Shown piece after piece: positions 39,587-48,151 of a stretch of 48,397 bases of DNA. This DNA comes from Deltaproteobacteria bacterium (GTDB taxonomy: Bacteria; Desulfobacterota; Binatia; UBA9968; JAJDTQ01): positions 1-48,397 of the forward strand of contig JAPPHF010000013.1 of assembly GCA_028821115.1 (NCBI GenBank). Reading direction: 5' to 3'. The position numbers and the translations under genes were made by a program. Each line of letters starts with the position of its first letter. Position 1 is the first letter of the stretch. A model generated the notes under the pieces. That model saw only the letters and a program-made list of their open reading frames with translations, was not told where the DNA came from and made no database searches.

Positions 39587-41794
39587 ATGCTTCCCATCAC
39601 CGCTTATGCCGACCGCTACTCGGTAGCCCCCGGCCAGACCATCGCGTTCAAGGTGAGCTCGGCCGCGTCCGAGGACTACGAGGCGCGCTTGGTGCGGGTC
39701 ATCAGCGGCGACCCTAAACCGGACGGGCCCGGCATGCGTGAGGAACCCGTGGATGCCGCCTTCGCCGGGCGTTATCCGTCGCGGGTACAGCCGATCCACA
39801 GCGGCTCTTATGTCCGGATTGCCGGTGCCGCGGCTTTGGACGCCCTTGGGAGCTTCACGGTGACGGCGATCATCTGGCCGACCCTGCCGGTCCTCCCCCG
39901 CCGACAGGCCCTCGTGTCACGGGTCGACGCCGCCACCGGCGCGGGCTTCGCCCTCGAGATCGACGAGGAAGGTTCGCTCGCCGCCACGTTGAACGACGGC
40001 ACCACGACGAGCAGCGCAAGCGTCGGCAAGGAGTTGCGCGCCCGCGCCTGGTACCGGGTCTTCCTCAGCTACGACGCGGACAGGGGCGAACTTAGACTAG
40101 GCCAGCAGCCATTCGCGCCGGCGATGATGGTCGACGACTCGGGTGTTGTTTCCACCTCCGCGGCGTTCGGTGGGAGCTGTGCGGGGAGCGGCGACCTCCT
40201 GTTGGCGGCACGCGCGGGCTCGCCCCCTTGCGACCACTACAACGGCAAGCTCGAGGCGCCGCGGGTTCTGGGGACGGCGCTCGACCCGGACGCGGCGTTC
40301 CAGGCCGCGGGGGAGGCTCCCGGCTCCGGCGCGGCGGTGGTCGGGGCATGGGACTTCTCCCGCGAGATGTCGTCAGCGCGCATCATCGACACCGGCCCTC
40401 ACGCCATGCACGGCGAGACGGTCAACCTGCCGACGCGCGCCATGAAGGGCTCACGGTGGACCGGCGAGGAGATGTGCTGGCGCCATGCCCCGGAGCACTA
40501 CGGCGCCATCCACTTCCACGACGACGACCTCTACGACTGCGGCTGGGAGACCGACTTCAGCTTCGAGGTGCCGGAGGACTTCAGGAGCGGCGTCTACGCG
40601 GTGCGGCTGCGCGCGGGCCAGGACGAGGACATGGTGCCCTTCTTCGTGCGCGCCGCCCCGGGGCGGCCCCAGTCGAGCGCCTGCGTGCTCATCCCCACCT
40701 TCACCTACATCGTCTATGCCAACTCCGTCCGCGACCGGGCCAACGACGCCTACCGTGAGCACGTGGCGCGCTGGGGAGCGAGCCCCTGGACGCCGGACGA
40801 GCATCCCGAGTACGGCCTCTCCACTTACAACTTCCACCCTGACGGCAGCGGGATAAGCTATTCGTCGCGGCTCCGTCCCATCCTGAACCAGCGCTCCGGC
40901 TACTTGTCCTACGCGGATCCCAAGGCCGGTTCCGGCCTGCGCCATTTCCCCGCTGACACCCACCTGCTGGCATGGCTGGAGGCACTGGGCCACGACTTCG
41001 ACGTCATCACCGACGAGGACCTCGATGCCGACGGCGTCGACGCCATCGCGCCGTACAAGGTGGTGATGACCACCACGCACCCCGAGTACCACACCCCGCG
41101 CTCGCTCGACGCCCTGGCCGACTACACCGGGCAAGGCGGGCGCCTGATGTACCTCGGGGGCAACGGCTTCTACTGGCACGTCGCGGTCAGTCCGGAGTTC
41201 CCCGGCGCGGTGGAGATCCGCCGGGGCGAGACCGGCATCCGCGCCTGGGCGGCGGAGCCCGGGGAGTACTACAACGCCTTCGACGGCTGCTACGGCGGAC
41301 TGTGGCGGAGCAGCGGCCGCGCTCCCCAGCGTCTGGCGGGAGTGGGGTTCATCTCACAGGGCGACTTTCGCGGCACCTGCTACCGGCGCCTGCCGGCTTC
41401 CGACGACCCACGCGCCGCCTGGATCTTCGAGGGCATCGACGACGAAGTCCTCGGCGACTTCGGACTGAGCGGCGGGGGCGCGGCCGGCTTCGAGCTCGAC
41501 GCGCTCGACACGAAACTTGGATCTCCGCCCCACGCCCTCGTGCTCGCCCGCTCCGAGGAGCCGGACGACAGCTTCACGCTGGTCCCGGAGGAGATCGTGG
41601 CCCTCTACCGCAGACGTCCCCACCTCGTGCGGGATCTCCTCCGCGCCGAGATCGTGTTCTTCGAGACGCCCAACGGCGGCGCGGTGTTCTCGGTGGGCTC
41701 CATCACGTTCTGCGGCAGCCTTCCCCACAACGACTTCGACAACAACATCTCGCGCATGACCGACAACGTGCTGCGGCGGTTTCGCGGCGAGTGA
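39587..41794 (+). CDS. N,N-dimethylformamidase large (beta) subunit homologue
   Basis: A 735-residue protein of the dimethylformamidase beta-subunit family. The first part (about 1-110) is a beta sandwich; a LamG-like segment follows (about 75-235; VTAIIWPTLPV, YRVFLSYDADRGELRLG), then a class I glutamine-amidotransferase-like fold. Tyr/Glu-rich patches that could hold the single iron are PTFTYIVYAN (374-377), SGYLSYAD (about 439-442) and HPEYHTP (Glu500). The known enzyme hydrolyses N,N-dimethylformamide and is alpha2beta2; the small alpha chain, usually next door, is not found here. It closes the plus-strand cluster, 87 bases behind the MDR gene. The natural substrate is probably another amide. 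Confidence 0.85.
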   Translation: MLPITAYADRYSVAPGQTIAFKVSSAASEDYEARLVRVISGDPKPDGPGMREEPVDAAFAGRYPSRVQPIHSGSYVRIAGAAALDALGSFTVTAIIWPTLPVLPRRQALVSRVDAATGAGFALEIDEEGSLAATLNDGTTTSSASVGKELRARAWYRVFLSYDADRGELRLGQQPFAPAMMVDDSGVVSTSAAFGGSCAGSGDLLLAARAGSPPCDHYNGKLEAPRVLGTALDPDAAFQAAGEAPGSGAAVVGAWDFSREMSSARIIDTGPHAMHGETVNLPTRAMKGSRWTGEEMCWRHAPEHYGAIHFHDDDLYDCGWETDFSFEVPEDFRSGVYAVRLRAGQDEDMVPFFVRAAPGRPQSSACVLIPTFTYIVYANSVRDRANDAYREHVARWGASPWTPDEHPEYGLSTYNFHPDGSGISYSSRLRPILNQRSGYLSYADPKAGSGLRHFPADTHLLAWLEALGHDFDVITDEDLDADGVDAIAPYKVVMTTTHPEYHTPRSLDALADYTGQGGRLMYLGGNGFYWHVAVSPEFPGAVEIRRGETGIRAWAAEPGEYYNAFDGCYGGLWRSSGRAPQRLAGVGFISQGDFRGTCYRRLPASDDPRAAWIFEGIDDEVLGDFGLSGGGAAGFELDALDTKLGSPPHALVLARSEEPDDSFTLVPEEIVALYRRRPHLVRDLLRAEIVFFETPNGGAVFSVGSITFCGSLPHNDFDNNISRMTDNVLRRFRGE

Positions 41795-41808
41795 ACGACG
41801 GGCCTCGG

Positions 41809-41870
41809 CCGGCCCTGTTCACCGATGGCCGCACCGTAGACGGCGCCCACGGTCTCGATGGTGTGAGCGG
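41809..41870 (-). pseudogene. Fragment resembling the last codons of the DNA ligase
   Basis: ACGGTCTCGATGGTGT is shared exactly with the end of the intact ligase gene (44266 side), and the minus-strand frame reads HTIETVGAVYGAA against DTIETVRAIHAAE. It lies just behind the dimethylformamidase-like gene. The match is short, so it is weaker than the fragment at 32956. Confidence 0.5.
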
Positions 41871-41925
41871 TTGTTCCCAGAATCGGCGAGCAACCGGAAT
41901 CGCGTTCCAAGCCCAAAGAAAACCC

Positions 41926-41961
41926 TTGACAGGTGGAGCTGCAGACAGTACCCATTGGTAC
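41926..41961 (+). promoter_or_regulatory. Promoter candidate with GTACCCATTGGTAC palindrome
   Basis: TTGACA at 41926 is followed 17 bases later by a near-palindrome GTACCCATTGGTAC (41948-41961) that overlaps the expected -10 position. The same 14-base word, perfect (GTACCAATTGGTAC), lies near another promoter at 48092. It may be an operator for a common regulator. Confidence 0.45.
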
Positions 41962-41992
41962 GGTTTCTAGCGAAAACCCAAGGAGGCGCGAT

Positions 41993-42457
41993 ATGCTGGC
42001 TGCTCGTTTCGTCATTCTTGTAGTCGTGAGCCTACTCTACGGCACTGTAGCCTTCTCACAACAATCAGATGAATACTGGGGAGCGTTCGTTGAGGGCAAG
42101 CCGCATCAAAGGGGAGGAGGTGAAGCTATGGGCGTTGCTTGGAACTATCCCACGGCAAGAGAAGCCATTGATCGTGCCGTCGCGGAGTGCTCCAAGCAAC
42201 CTGGATACGATTGTCTCCTCAGGATTCACGCTTTTTCGAGCTCTTCGCCGTACAACACCTGGGAGATGGATGCATTCGGATATTCAAGTATAAGTGTATG
42301 GAGATTCAGATGCGTAGCCACTTTCTACGACCCTGAATACAACGGCTGGACCGGCCTATACGGGAACACCCCGAGCGAGGCAAAAAACAGGGCGCATAGG
42401 GACGCGAGGCTCGGAGATATTTCACTTTTTGAAAAAGCATATTGCAACGCGAAGTGA
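41993..42457 (+). CDS. Secreted DUF4189-like protein
   Basis: A 154-residue exported protein. The signal peptide is clear (MLAARFVILVVVSLLYGTVAFSQ), and AAGGAGG lies six bases ahead of ATG 41993. After cleavage, WGAFVEGKP, AWNYPTAREAIDRAVAECSK and CLLRIHAFSS give the pattern of small DUF4189-type cysteine-containing secreted proteins; the function is unknown. Cysteines are few but paired (AECS, YDC, RC, YC). The lower-GC composition than the cluster on its left suggests later arrival. The listed longer start includes upstream promoter sequence. Confidence 0.7.
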   Translation: MLAARFVILVVVSLLYGTVAFSQQSDEYWGAFVEGKPHQRGGGEAMGVAWNYPTAREAIDRAVAECSKQPGYDCLLRIHAFSSSSPYNTWEMDAFGYSSISVWRFRCVATFYDPEYNGWTGLYGNTPSEAKNRAHRDARLGDISLFEKAYCNAK

Positions 42458-42487
42458 GCACCTGATCGACACCGTCCGACGAGGTTA

Positions 42488-42970
42488 TCACGCCGAGTGT
42501 TCGAAGAACTCCAGGCACTTGTCCGCGAGGGGATTTGCTCGTCTCGTCTCTTCTCGGCGAGGACGCAGTAGTAGGTATTGCCGGTTTCGACAAATCGGTC
42601 GGCCAGTGCAACGAGCGAGCCGTTGTCGAGGCATCTCTCGATGAAACCCCGCGAGCCCAACGCAACGCCCCACCTGGAGATGGCTGCTTCCAACACATAG
42701 GAATAGCTGTTGACGCCTAGGTAGCGAGGTAAGGCCCCGGGGCGGCCAGCGGCCTCGAACCAGTCTTCCCACGTCCCGTGGCTCTGTCGCTGCACCGTCA
42801 GATCGAGAAATGAAAGTCCCGTCCAGCCACCTACGGGGCCTCTCAGGATATCCTGCGTGGGTTGCGGCATAGCCGGGCGAGCACAGTGGCCCAACTGCCT
42901 CCGCTTCCTTGAGGCCTCCCAAATTTTGGGGAGGATCATGAAACCGTAGGTCGCTATACTGTTTCGACAC
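42488..42970 (-). pseudogene. Remnant of a LysR-type regulator substrate-binding domain
   Basis: The 600-base gap between the secreted-protein gene and the hydrolase gene holds parts of one LysR-type protein in two frames: YSDLRFHDPPQNLGGLKE and PLCSPGYAATHAG, then GTWEDWFEAAG and SYSYVLEAAISRWGVALGS through VETGNTYYCVLAEK, then NPLADKCLEFFEHSA. At least two frameshifts separate them, and the DNA-binding head is missing. The long ORFs listed here are artefacts of these pieces. Nothing else recognisable lies in the gap. Confidence 0.75.
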
Positions 42971-43057
42971 GAGACCGAGACATTCTGGCGAACGAGTAGC
43001 GGAAGAGGCGCCAATGAGTTGACTCTGACTCATGCTGAGACCCCCCGGGTATAGCTC

Positions 43058-44245
43058 ATGACTTCCCTGGACCAACCGCCAATGGCAACGACGCAACTCT
43101 ACTACGCGACCAACCGGCGCCACCACGGAAGAGAGCGCTGGAAACCGACGGGATATGGTCCGGAACCGAGTGAGGACGGCACCGAGAACCTCCGGTTCGG
43201 CCTCGTAACCATCCGCTACGACCACGCGAAACTGGCCCGGTACCTGGAGGAAGACTGTGGATTCGGCGCCGGGAACGGCGAGAAGCTATCGAGGTACTTC
43301 TACGACCAGAGGAGCAAGGCTACCATCAATGCCTTCACCGAAGAGCTCTCGAAGGAGGCCAACGAATCCGACCAGCCGCGGCGCAAGCTCGGTTCCAGCC
43401 GGGCGTTCTCCGAACTGCAGGCAAAGATGAACTGCGGCGACCACGTCCTCATCTTCGTCCACGGTCCCAACATGCACTGGTGGCAGGCGGTTGCATCGGC
43501 CCTCAGCCTGCAATGCATGCTGAACCGGCACCGCGGAGGCGAGGAGTCCTCGGATCAGTCGCCGCGGGTCCACGTCGTCTTGTTCGCGTGGCCGTCAGGC
43601 GACCGGGAAATCCCACACTGGTCCTATTATTCTGACCATACCGACGCCAAGGTGTCCGGTTATGCCCTCGGACGCGGCCTCCTCAAGCTTCGGGACTACC
43701 TTCTCCATGCACGGAGCCTCGCGCGTCTGAATGGCGAGTTCCCTGCCGGACAGCCGATACACCTTCTCTGTCACTCGATGGGGAACTACGTCCTGCAGAA
43801 CGCCCTGGAGCGAACCGCGAAGTTCTCCGTCGGCGGCAGGCTGCCGCGCATCTTTCAACAGATCTTCCTGTGCGCCGCGGATGTGGCTGCCGACGTGTTT
43901 CAGCCTGGAGAGCCCTTCCACAGGATGGCGGAGATGGCGGAAGCCGTCACCATCTACCACAACAGGCGTGACCCCACCTTGCCGGCTTCCGACTACGCAA
44001 AGGGCGCCACTGACAGACTTGGGTGGGACGGTGCGGAGTGGCCCGCGTACCTGCCCGACCGTGTCCATCAGGTCGATTGCAGCCGGCTCGTGAGCGGCGT
44101 CATAGAACACAGCTACTACCACTGCGGCGCGGTCAACGACGACATTCGCCAAAGCATCGAAGGGATGCCGCAGGACTCGCGCGACCGCACCCGCGAACCC
44201 GCCCGGCACGGCTGGCCGAATGTCTGGCGTCTTATAGACGGTTAG
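43058..44245 (+). CDS. DUF900-type alpha/beta hydrolase
   Basis: A 395-residue predicted soluble hydrolase. The start YYATNRRHHGRE resembles the DUF900 N-terminus; the oxyanion strand is LIFVHGPNMHWW, where HGPN replaces the usual HGYN/HGFN. The nucleophile elbow is LLCHSMGNYVLQNAL (Ser near residue 242), and later HNRRDPTL and HSYYHCG are candidates for the Asp and His of the triad. The substrate is unknown. It has no signal peptide, unlike some relatives. It stands alone, 21 bases ahead of the ligase stop on the other strand. Confidence 0.85.
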   Translation: MTSLDQPPMATTQLYYATNRRHHGRERWKPTGYGPEPSEDGTENLRFGLVTIRYDHAKLARYLEEDCGFGAGNGEKLSRYFYDQRSKATINAFTEELSKEANESDQPRRKLGSSRAFSELQAKMNCGDHVLIFVHGPNMHWWQAVASALSLQCMLNRHRGGEESSDQSPRVHVVLFAWPSGDREIPHWSYYSDHTDAKVSGYALGRGLLKLRDYLLHARSLARLNGEFPAGQPIHLLCHSMGNYVLQNALERTAKFSVGGRLPRIFQQIFLCAADVAADVFQPGEPFHRMAEMAEAVTIYHNRRDPTLPASDYAKGATDRLGWDGAEWPAYLPDRVHQVDCSRLVSGVIEHSYYHCGAVNDDIRQSIEGMPQDSRDRTREPARHGWPNVWRLIDG

Positions 44246-44265
44246 GGAGCGGGAACCGACGGTCC

Positions 44266-45804
44266 CTATTCGGCCTCGGCCGCATGGATCGCGCGTACGG
44301 TCTCGATGGTGTCCGCCTGTTCGGCGCGCTTGTCGGGCCGGTACCGCTTGACGCGGGCGAATCGCAGCGCCAGACCGGCCGGGTACTGCGGGCTCGCCTG
44401 AAGGTCGTTGAAGGCCACCTCCACCACCACCTCCGGCCGCACGTAGACCGTGTGCCGGTCCCGGGCGGTCTCAAGCCGCTGCAAGATCTCCGTCTGCTCT
44501 CTGAGCATGGCGTCCGTCAAGCCCTTGAAGGTCTTGCCCAGCATGACGAACAAGCCGCTGGACGGGTCCCGGGCGCCCAGGTGCAGGTTGCTGAGCCAGC
44601 CCTTGCGGCGGCCGTGGCCCCACTCGGCGGCGAGGACCACCAGGTCCAGGGTGTGCACGCGCTTGATCTTGAGCCAGTTGCGGCTGCGCTCGCCCGCCTC
44701 GTAGAGGGCGTCCGGGGCCTTGGCCATGACTCCCTCGTGGCCGGCCGACACGGCCGCGACGAAGAAGGCATCGGCCGCCGCCGGGCTGTCGGTGATCATC
44801 CGGGGCATCCGCAGAGCCGCGGGCACCGTGGCGGCCAGGGCGTCGATGCGTTCCCGGCCGGGTGCGTCGATCAGGGTGTTGCCATCCAGGTGGAGGCAAT
44901 CGAAGAAGTACGGGGTCAACGGCAGCTCGCGGCGCAGTTCGGCGACGTCGAGCTTGCGGCCGAAGCGCCGCATGGTGGTCTGGAACGGGTGGGGCTTGCC
45001 GTCCGGCCGAAAGGCCAGCACCTCACCGTCCAGGATCAGAGCCCCGGCGCCTAGCGCACGCACCGTCTCCACCAGTTCGGGCACGGCCGCGGCCACGTCC
45101 CGGAGTCCCCGGGTGAACACCGCCACGTCCGACCCGACCTTGTGCACCTGCACACGCGCCCCGTCCATCTTGTATTCCAGGGCGGCGGTTCCGAGCTGCC
45201 GCAGCGCGTCGGCGACGTCATCGCAGGGTTGCGCGAGCGCCGGCAGGATGGGCCGCCCCGGCGTCAACTGGAAGCCGCTCAGGCTGGCTTCTCCCTGGAT
45301 CAGCGCAACCGAGGCCACCTGCCCGAGGGAACCGTTGACGAAGTAGGCCCGCCGCACGGAGCGGGACGGCAGGCCGGACGCCTTGGCCACCGCCTCCATC
45401 ATGACACCTTCCAGGGCGCCGTGGCGCATCTCTCCCATTATCAGGCGTTGCAGGAACTCCCGTTCCGTTGCCGAGGCGCGCGCGAGCAACCCGGCCAGGA
45501 TCTCTGTCCGCCGCGCGCCCGATCCGGAGCCCGTGGTCCGGCGCACGTTCTCGAAACACGCGTCGGCATCGGCCAGGGTCAAGACACCGCTTTCCGAAGG
45601 TGCACAGGCCAGCGCGTCCTTCAGCATGGACCAACCGATGCCGATCTTTCCCTGCGGCAGCTCGCCGCACAGGTACGCGACCGCGATGGGGATCTCCCCC
45701 AGCTCCAGGCACCGCAGGCACTCGGCCAGGTGTCCGATCTTGGCCAGCCGGCCGGCGTTCCGGGTTACCCGGGCAGAGAGGTCGGTGAGTTCCTGAAGCT
45801 TCAT
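44266..45804 (-). CDS. ATP-dependent DNA ligase
   Basis: A 512-residue ligase of the archaeal/eukaryotic type, built from an N-terminal DNA-binding domain, an adenylation domain and an OB-fold. The AMP-accepting lysine is in EYKMDGAR (near residue 212), with motifs ILDGEVLAF and EGVMAKAP and the C-terminal WLKIKR. It joins nicks with ATP rather than NAD, so it is an accessory ligase to the expected NAD-dependent LigA. I choose ATG 45804 because GAGG lies seven bases upstream; the listed TTG is three bases earlier. Fragments of a second copy are at 32956 and perhaps 41809. Confidence 0.94.
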   Translation of the reverse strand: MKLQELTDLSARVTRNAGRLAKIGHLAECLRCLELGEIPIAVAYLCGELPQGKIGIGWSMLKDALACAPSESGVLTLADADACFENVRRTTGSGSGARRTEILAGLLARASATEREFLQRLIMGEMRHGALEGVMMEAVAKASGLPSRSVRRAYFVNGSLGQVASVALIQGEASLSGFQLTPGRPILPALAQPCDDVADALRQLGTAALEYKMDGARVQVHKVGSDVAVFTRGLRDVAAAVPELVETVRALGAGALILDGEVLAFRPDGKPHPFQTTMRRFGRKLDVAELRRELPLTPYFFDCLHLDGNTLIDAPGRERIDALAATVPAALRMPRMITDSPAAADAFFVAAVSAGHEGVMAKAPDALYEAGERSRNWLKIKRVHTLDLVVLAAEWGHGRRKGWLSNLHLGARDPSSGLFVMLGKTFKGLTDAMLREQTEILQRLETARDRHTVYVRPEVVVEVAFNDLQASPQYPAGLALRFARVKRYRPDKRAEQADTIETVRAIHAAEAE

Positions 45805-45819
45805 CAAGAGGCCTCGCCA

Positions 45820-47151
45820 TCACAGGCGCAGGGCGTAGAGGGGCACATACACCTCATCGGACGACAACCCGCCGTGGTTGCCCCTGTGGACCCGGGCCTT
45901 GGTCAGGGAAGCCGCAACCTGAAAGGCGTAGTCGTCCCGGGCCAGCAGAACGTAGTCGCCCACTCTGCTCCGCAGAGCGGGATGGGGTCGACCCGGCCCA
46001 AGGAGCCCGCTCCCCAGGAGCTCCTCCCCGGTGAGGCACACGCACGCTTCGGCCAGATGCCGGGCCAACACGTCGTGGAACCGCCCCACCCGCCCCGGAC
46101 GGACGAAGCACGACACCTGCCGGCCATCCCCCGCGGGAAGCAGAGTGAGACAATCCAGGAGACCCGGCACCGCGGCCAGATCGATCCGTCTGGGGGGCGG
46201 CGAGTCCACCACCCCGTGGTCCGCGGTGACCAGGAGAAGGGTGCCGGTACCGGCGAGCCGGTCCGCGAGCCTCCCGAGAGACTGGTCGATCTCGGCCAGA
46301 TGACTTCTCGTTTCCCGGGCCTGAACGCCCTTGGTGTGACAGAGCGTGTCGTACAAGGGCCAGTAGACATACGCGACCCCGCGTCCCCCTTCCCGGGCGA
46401 AGCGGACAGTCTGACGCTCCATGCCGGCCAAGGTCCTGTAGGCGCCGTAGCCATTCCAGCGAGTGCCCGCGTTGGAATAGGCGCTTTCACCCAGTGTGCC
46501 GAAGGAAAGCAGCCGCTTGTGCCGGCGCAACGACGACAGGTACGACGGCAACCCAAGGTAGCGTCTCAGATTGTAATCGTCCCTGGTCATCCGGGTTCCC
46601 GTAAGAGTCCGCCCCGGCAAGACCGCGCCGACCAGGCCCAGGTCGTGGAAGTGCAGATGCCAGCTCAGCACACCGTGCTCAGCGGGGGTAGCACCGGTGG
46701 AAAAGGTCGTCACCGCCGCGGCCGTGGTGCTCGGAAAAACCGTCGTAATGCGCTCGAAGGGATGCTTCGAAAAGAACCGGTCACCGCCGCCCGCGGCCAT
46801 GAAGCGCGTCAGTTGATTGAAACCCACGCCATCGAGGAGCAGGTAGACGATTCGCGAAGCACAGTCGAACAACCTTGGATCCAGGACCTTGAGCCTGGGA
46901 TGAGGAGAGGCTCCACCGAGCGAGTGGATGATGGACGAGAGCAGGTTCACGATGGAGCCGCCCTGGTAGTCGGGCAAGTGGAACCCACCCGCCGTTTGCA
47001 AGTGATGGAGGATGCCGGCACGGCTGGTCTGGGGCTGTGTCACAGCCAAGGAAGATAGAATAGGGAGAGCCCTTTCAACAACCGCCCTTGACTCCCTGCG
47101 GAGAAATTTGAGATGAGAAAAACAGTCCGCGGGCAAAGGAGGAGGAGGCAA
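45820..47151 (-). CDS. Alkaline phosphatase-superfamily phosphodiesterase/pyrophosphatase-like protein
   Basis: A type I phosphodiesterase/nucleotide pyrophosphatase-like enzyme of about 443 residues. The metal site is seen in VYLLLDGVG, the Thr nucleophile in FPSTTAAAVTTFSTG, LCHTKG, TADHGVVDS and RGNHGG. Activity on a phosphodiester or nucleotide is likely; the substrate is unknown. No signal peptide is obvious, so it may act in the cytoplasm. Its TTG start at 47151 lies on the divergent DUF3891 start; the first 36 residues look unlike a folded domain, and GTG 47043 is an alternative. It is 15 bases upstream of the ligase gene on the same strand. Confidence 0.85.
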   Translation of the reverse strand: MPPPPLPADCFSHLKFLRRESRAVVERALPILSSLAVTQPQTSRAGILHHLQTAGGFHLPDYQGGSIVNLLSSIIHSLGGASPHPRLKVLDPRLFDCASRIVYLLLDGVGFNQLTRFMAAGGGDRFFSKHPFERITTVFPSTTAAAVTTFSTGATPAEHGVLSWHLHFHDLGLVGAVLPGRTLTGTRMTRDDYNLRRYLGLPSYLSSLRRHKRLLSFGTLGESAYSNAGTRWNGYGAYRTLAGMERQTVRFAREGGRGVAYVYWPLYDTLCHTKGVQARETRSHLAEIDQSLGRLADRLAGTGTLLLVTADHGVVDSPPPRRIDLAAVPGLLDCLTLLPAGDGRQVSCFVRPGRVGRFHDVLARHLAEACVCLTGEELLGSGLLGPGRPHPALRSRVGDYVLLARDDYAFQVAASLTKARVHRGNHGGLSSDEVYVPLYALRL

Positions 47152-47969
47152 TGGTCATACGCGAAGTCGGTGACGGTTCAACCTACGTGAGCACTCAGGA
47201 AGAACACGCCGAGCTGTCGGCTCAGTTCGCGGCCCATTGGGGGAACGACCGGTTCCCGCGGCTTCGGCCCTACGACACCATGGTCTTCGCCACGACGTAC
47301 CACGACAGCGGTTACCGGGAGTGGGAAGGGCTGCCACGGATGGACGTCGAAAAGGGCCGGCCCTACGGACACCGGGAGAGAATTCCGGGGTTCGAAGCCA
47401 CGGAGCTCAAGGCCTACCGGCGGAACGTGGACTGGGTGCGCGGCCACGACCTTTACGCGGGTTTGCTCGTGTCCATGCACCGCACAGGTTTGTGGCGCGG
47501 CCGCTACGACGTCCTGACCAGTCCGAAACCGCGAATCCGGGATCTCAGCAGCGGCGTCCGGACCGTTCTGGGCGAACTCGAGGAGCAGCAGCAACAGGAC
47601 AAGGACGCCCTTGCCGCCGGGAACTCGGGATTCGAGGACGAGTTGTGGATCAACTACCGCATGCTTCAGCTCTTCGACCTGCTGTCGCTCTACTTCTGCT
47701 GCGACGGCTACGGCGACGACGGTTTCAAGGAAGAATGCCTGGCGCCCATCCCTGCCGGCTACGCGCCCGACGACGCTGTCGAGCTACGGCTGGCAGCCAA
47801 TTCCGATGGCTCCGTGAAGATGGATCCCTACCCCTTTGACACCGCCCCGCTACGTGTCTCCGTGCGGGCCCGGCGGATGCAGCCCGGGCAGTACGAGTCC
47901 GAAGGGGACTGCCGAGCAGCTTACTACAAGACGCCGGCGACCCTGCTGCACTTCGACATCACCGACTGA
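47151..47969 (+). CDS. DUF3891 family protein
   Basis: A 272-residue protein of unknown function, divergent from the phosphatase-like gene. Family blocks are EEHAELSAQFAAHWG, TYHDSGYREWEG, SMHRTGLW, NYRMLQLFDLLSLYFCC. His and Asp in YHDSGY and the later His suggest an HD-like metal-binding helical fold, but that is inference. A strong AAAGGAGGAGGAGG site precedes the ATG. A degraded copy of residues about 38-62 lies at 33208. Confidence 0.85.
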   Translation: MVIREVGDGSTYVSTQEEHAELSAQFAAHWGNDRFPRLRPYDTMVFATTYHDSGYREWEGLPRMDVEKGRPYGHRERIPGFEATELKAYRRNVDWVRGHDLYAGLLVSMHRTGLWRGRYDVLTSPKPRIRDLSSGVRTVLGELEEQQQQDKDALAAGNSGFEDELWINYRMLQLFDLLSLYFCCDGYGDDGFKEECLAPIPAGYAPDDAVELRLAANSDGSVKMDPYPFDTAPLRVSVRARRMQPGQYESEGDCRAAYYKTPATLLHFDITD

Positions 47970-48057
47970 AACCCGCCGCCCCGTGGCACTTCCCCTCCCG
48001 CTGCTCGAACTCAAAGCGGTATTGTAGCGCGGACCCGGTTAGACGCGATTTCCGTAA

Positions 48058-48109
48058 TTGACCGGGCGAGTCCTCTTGGTGTATACACCGGCCGTACCAA
48101 TTGGTACGG
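48058..48109 (+). promoter_or_regulatory. Sigma-70-like promoter with perfect 18-bp palindrome
   Basis: TTGACC at 48058, 18 bases, then TATACA at 48082, followed at once by the perfect palindrome CCGTACCAATTGGTACGG (48092-48109) around the expected transcription start. This is the position of a repressor operator. A variant lies at 41948 before the other secreted-protein gene. Confidence 0.6.
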
Positions 48110-48151
48110 CACCTGAAAAACGGCGAGTAGCCTGCAAGGAGGTAGGCTCTT

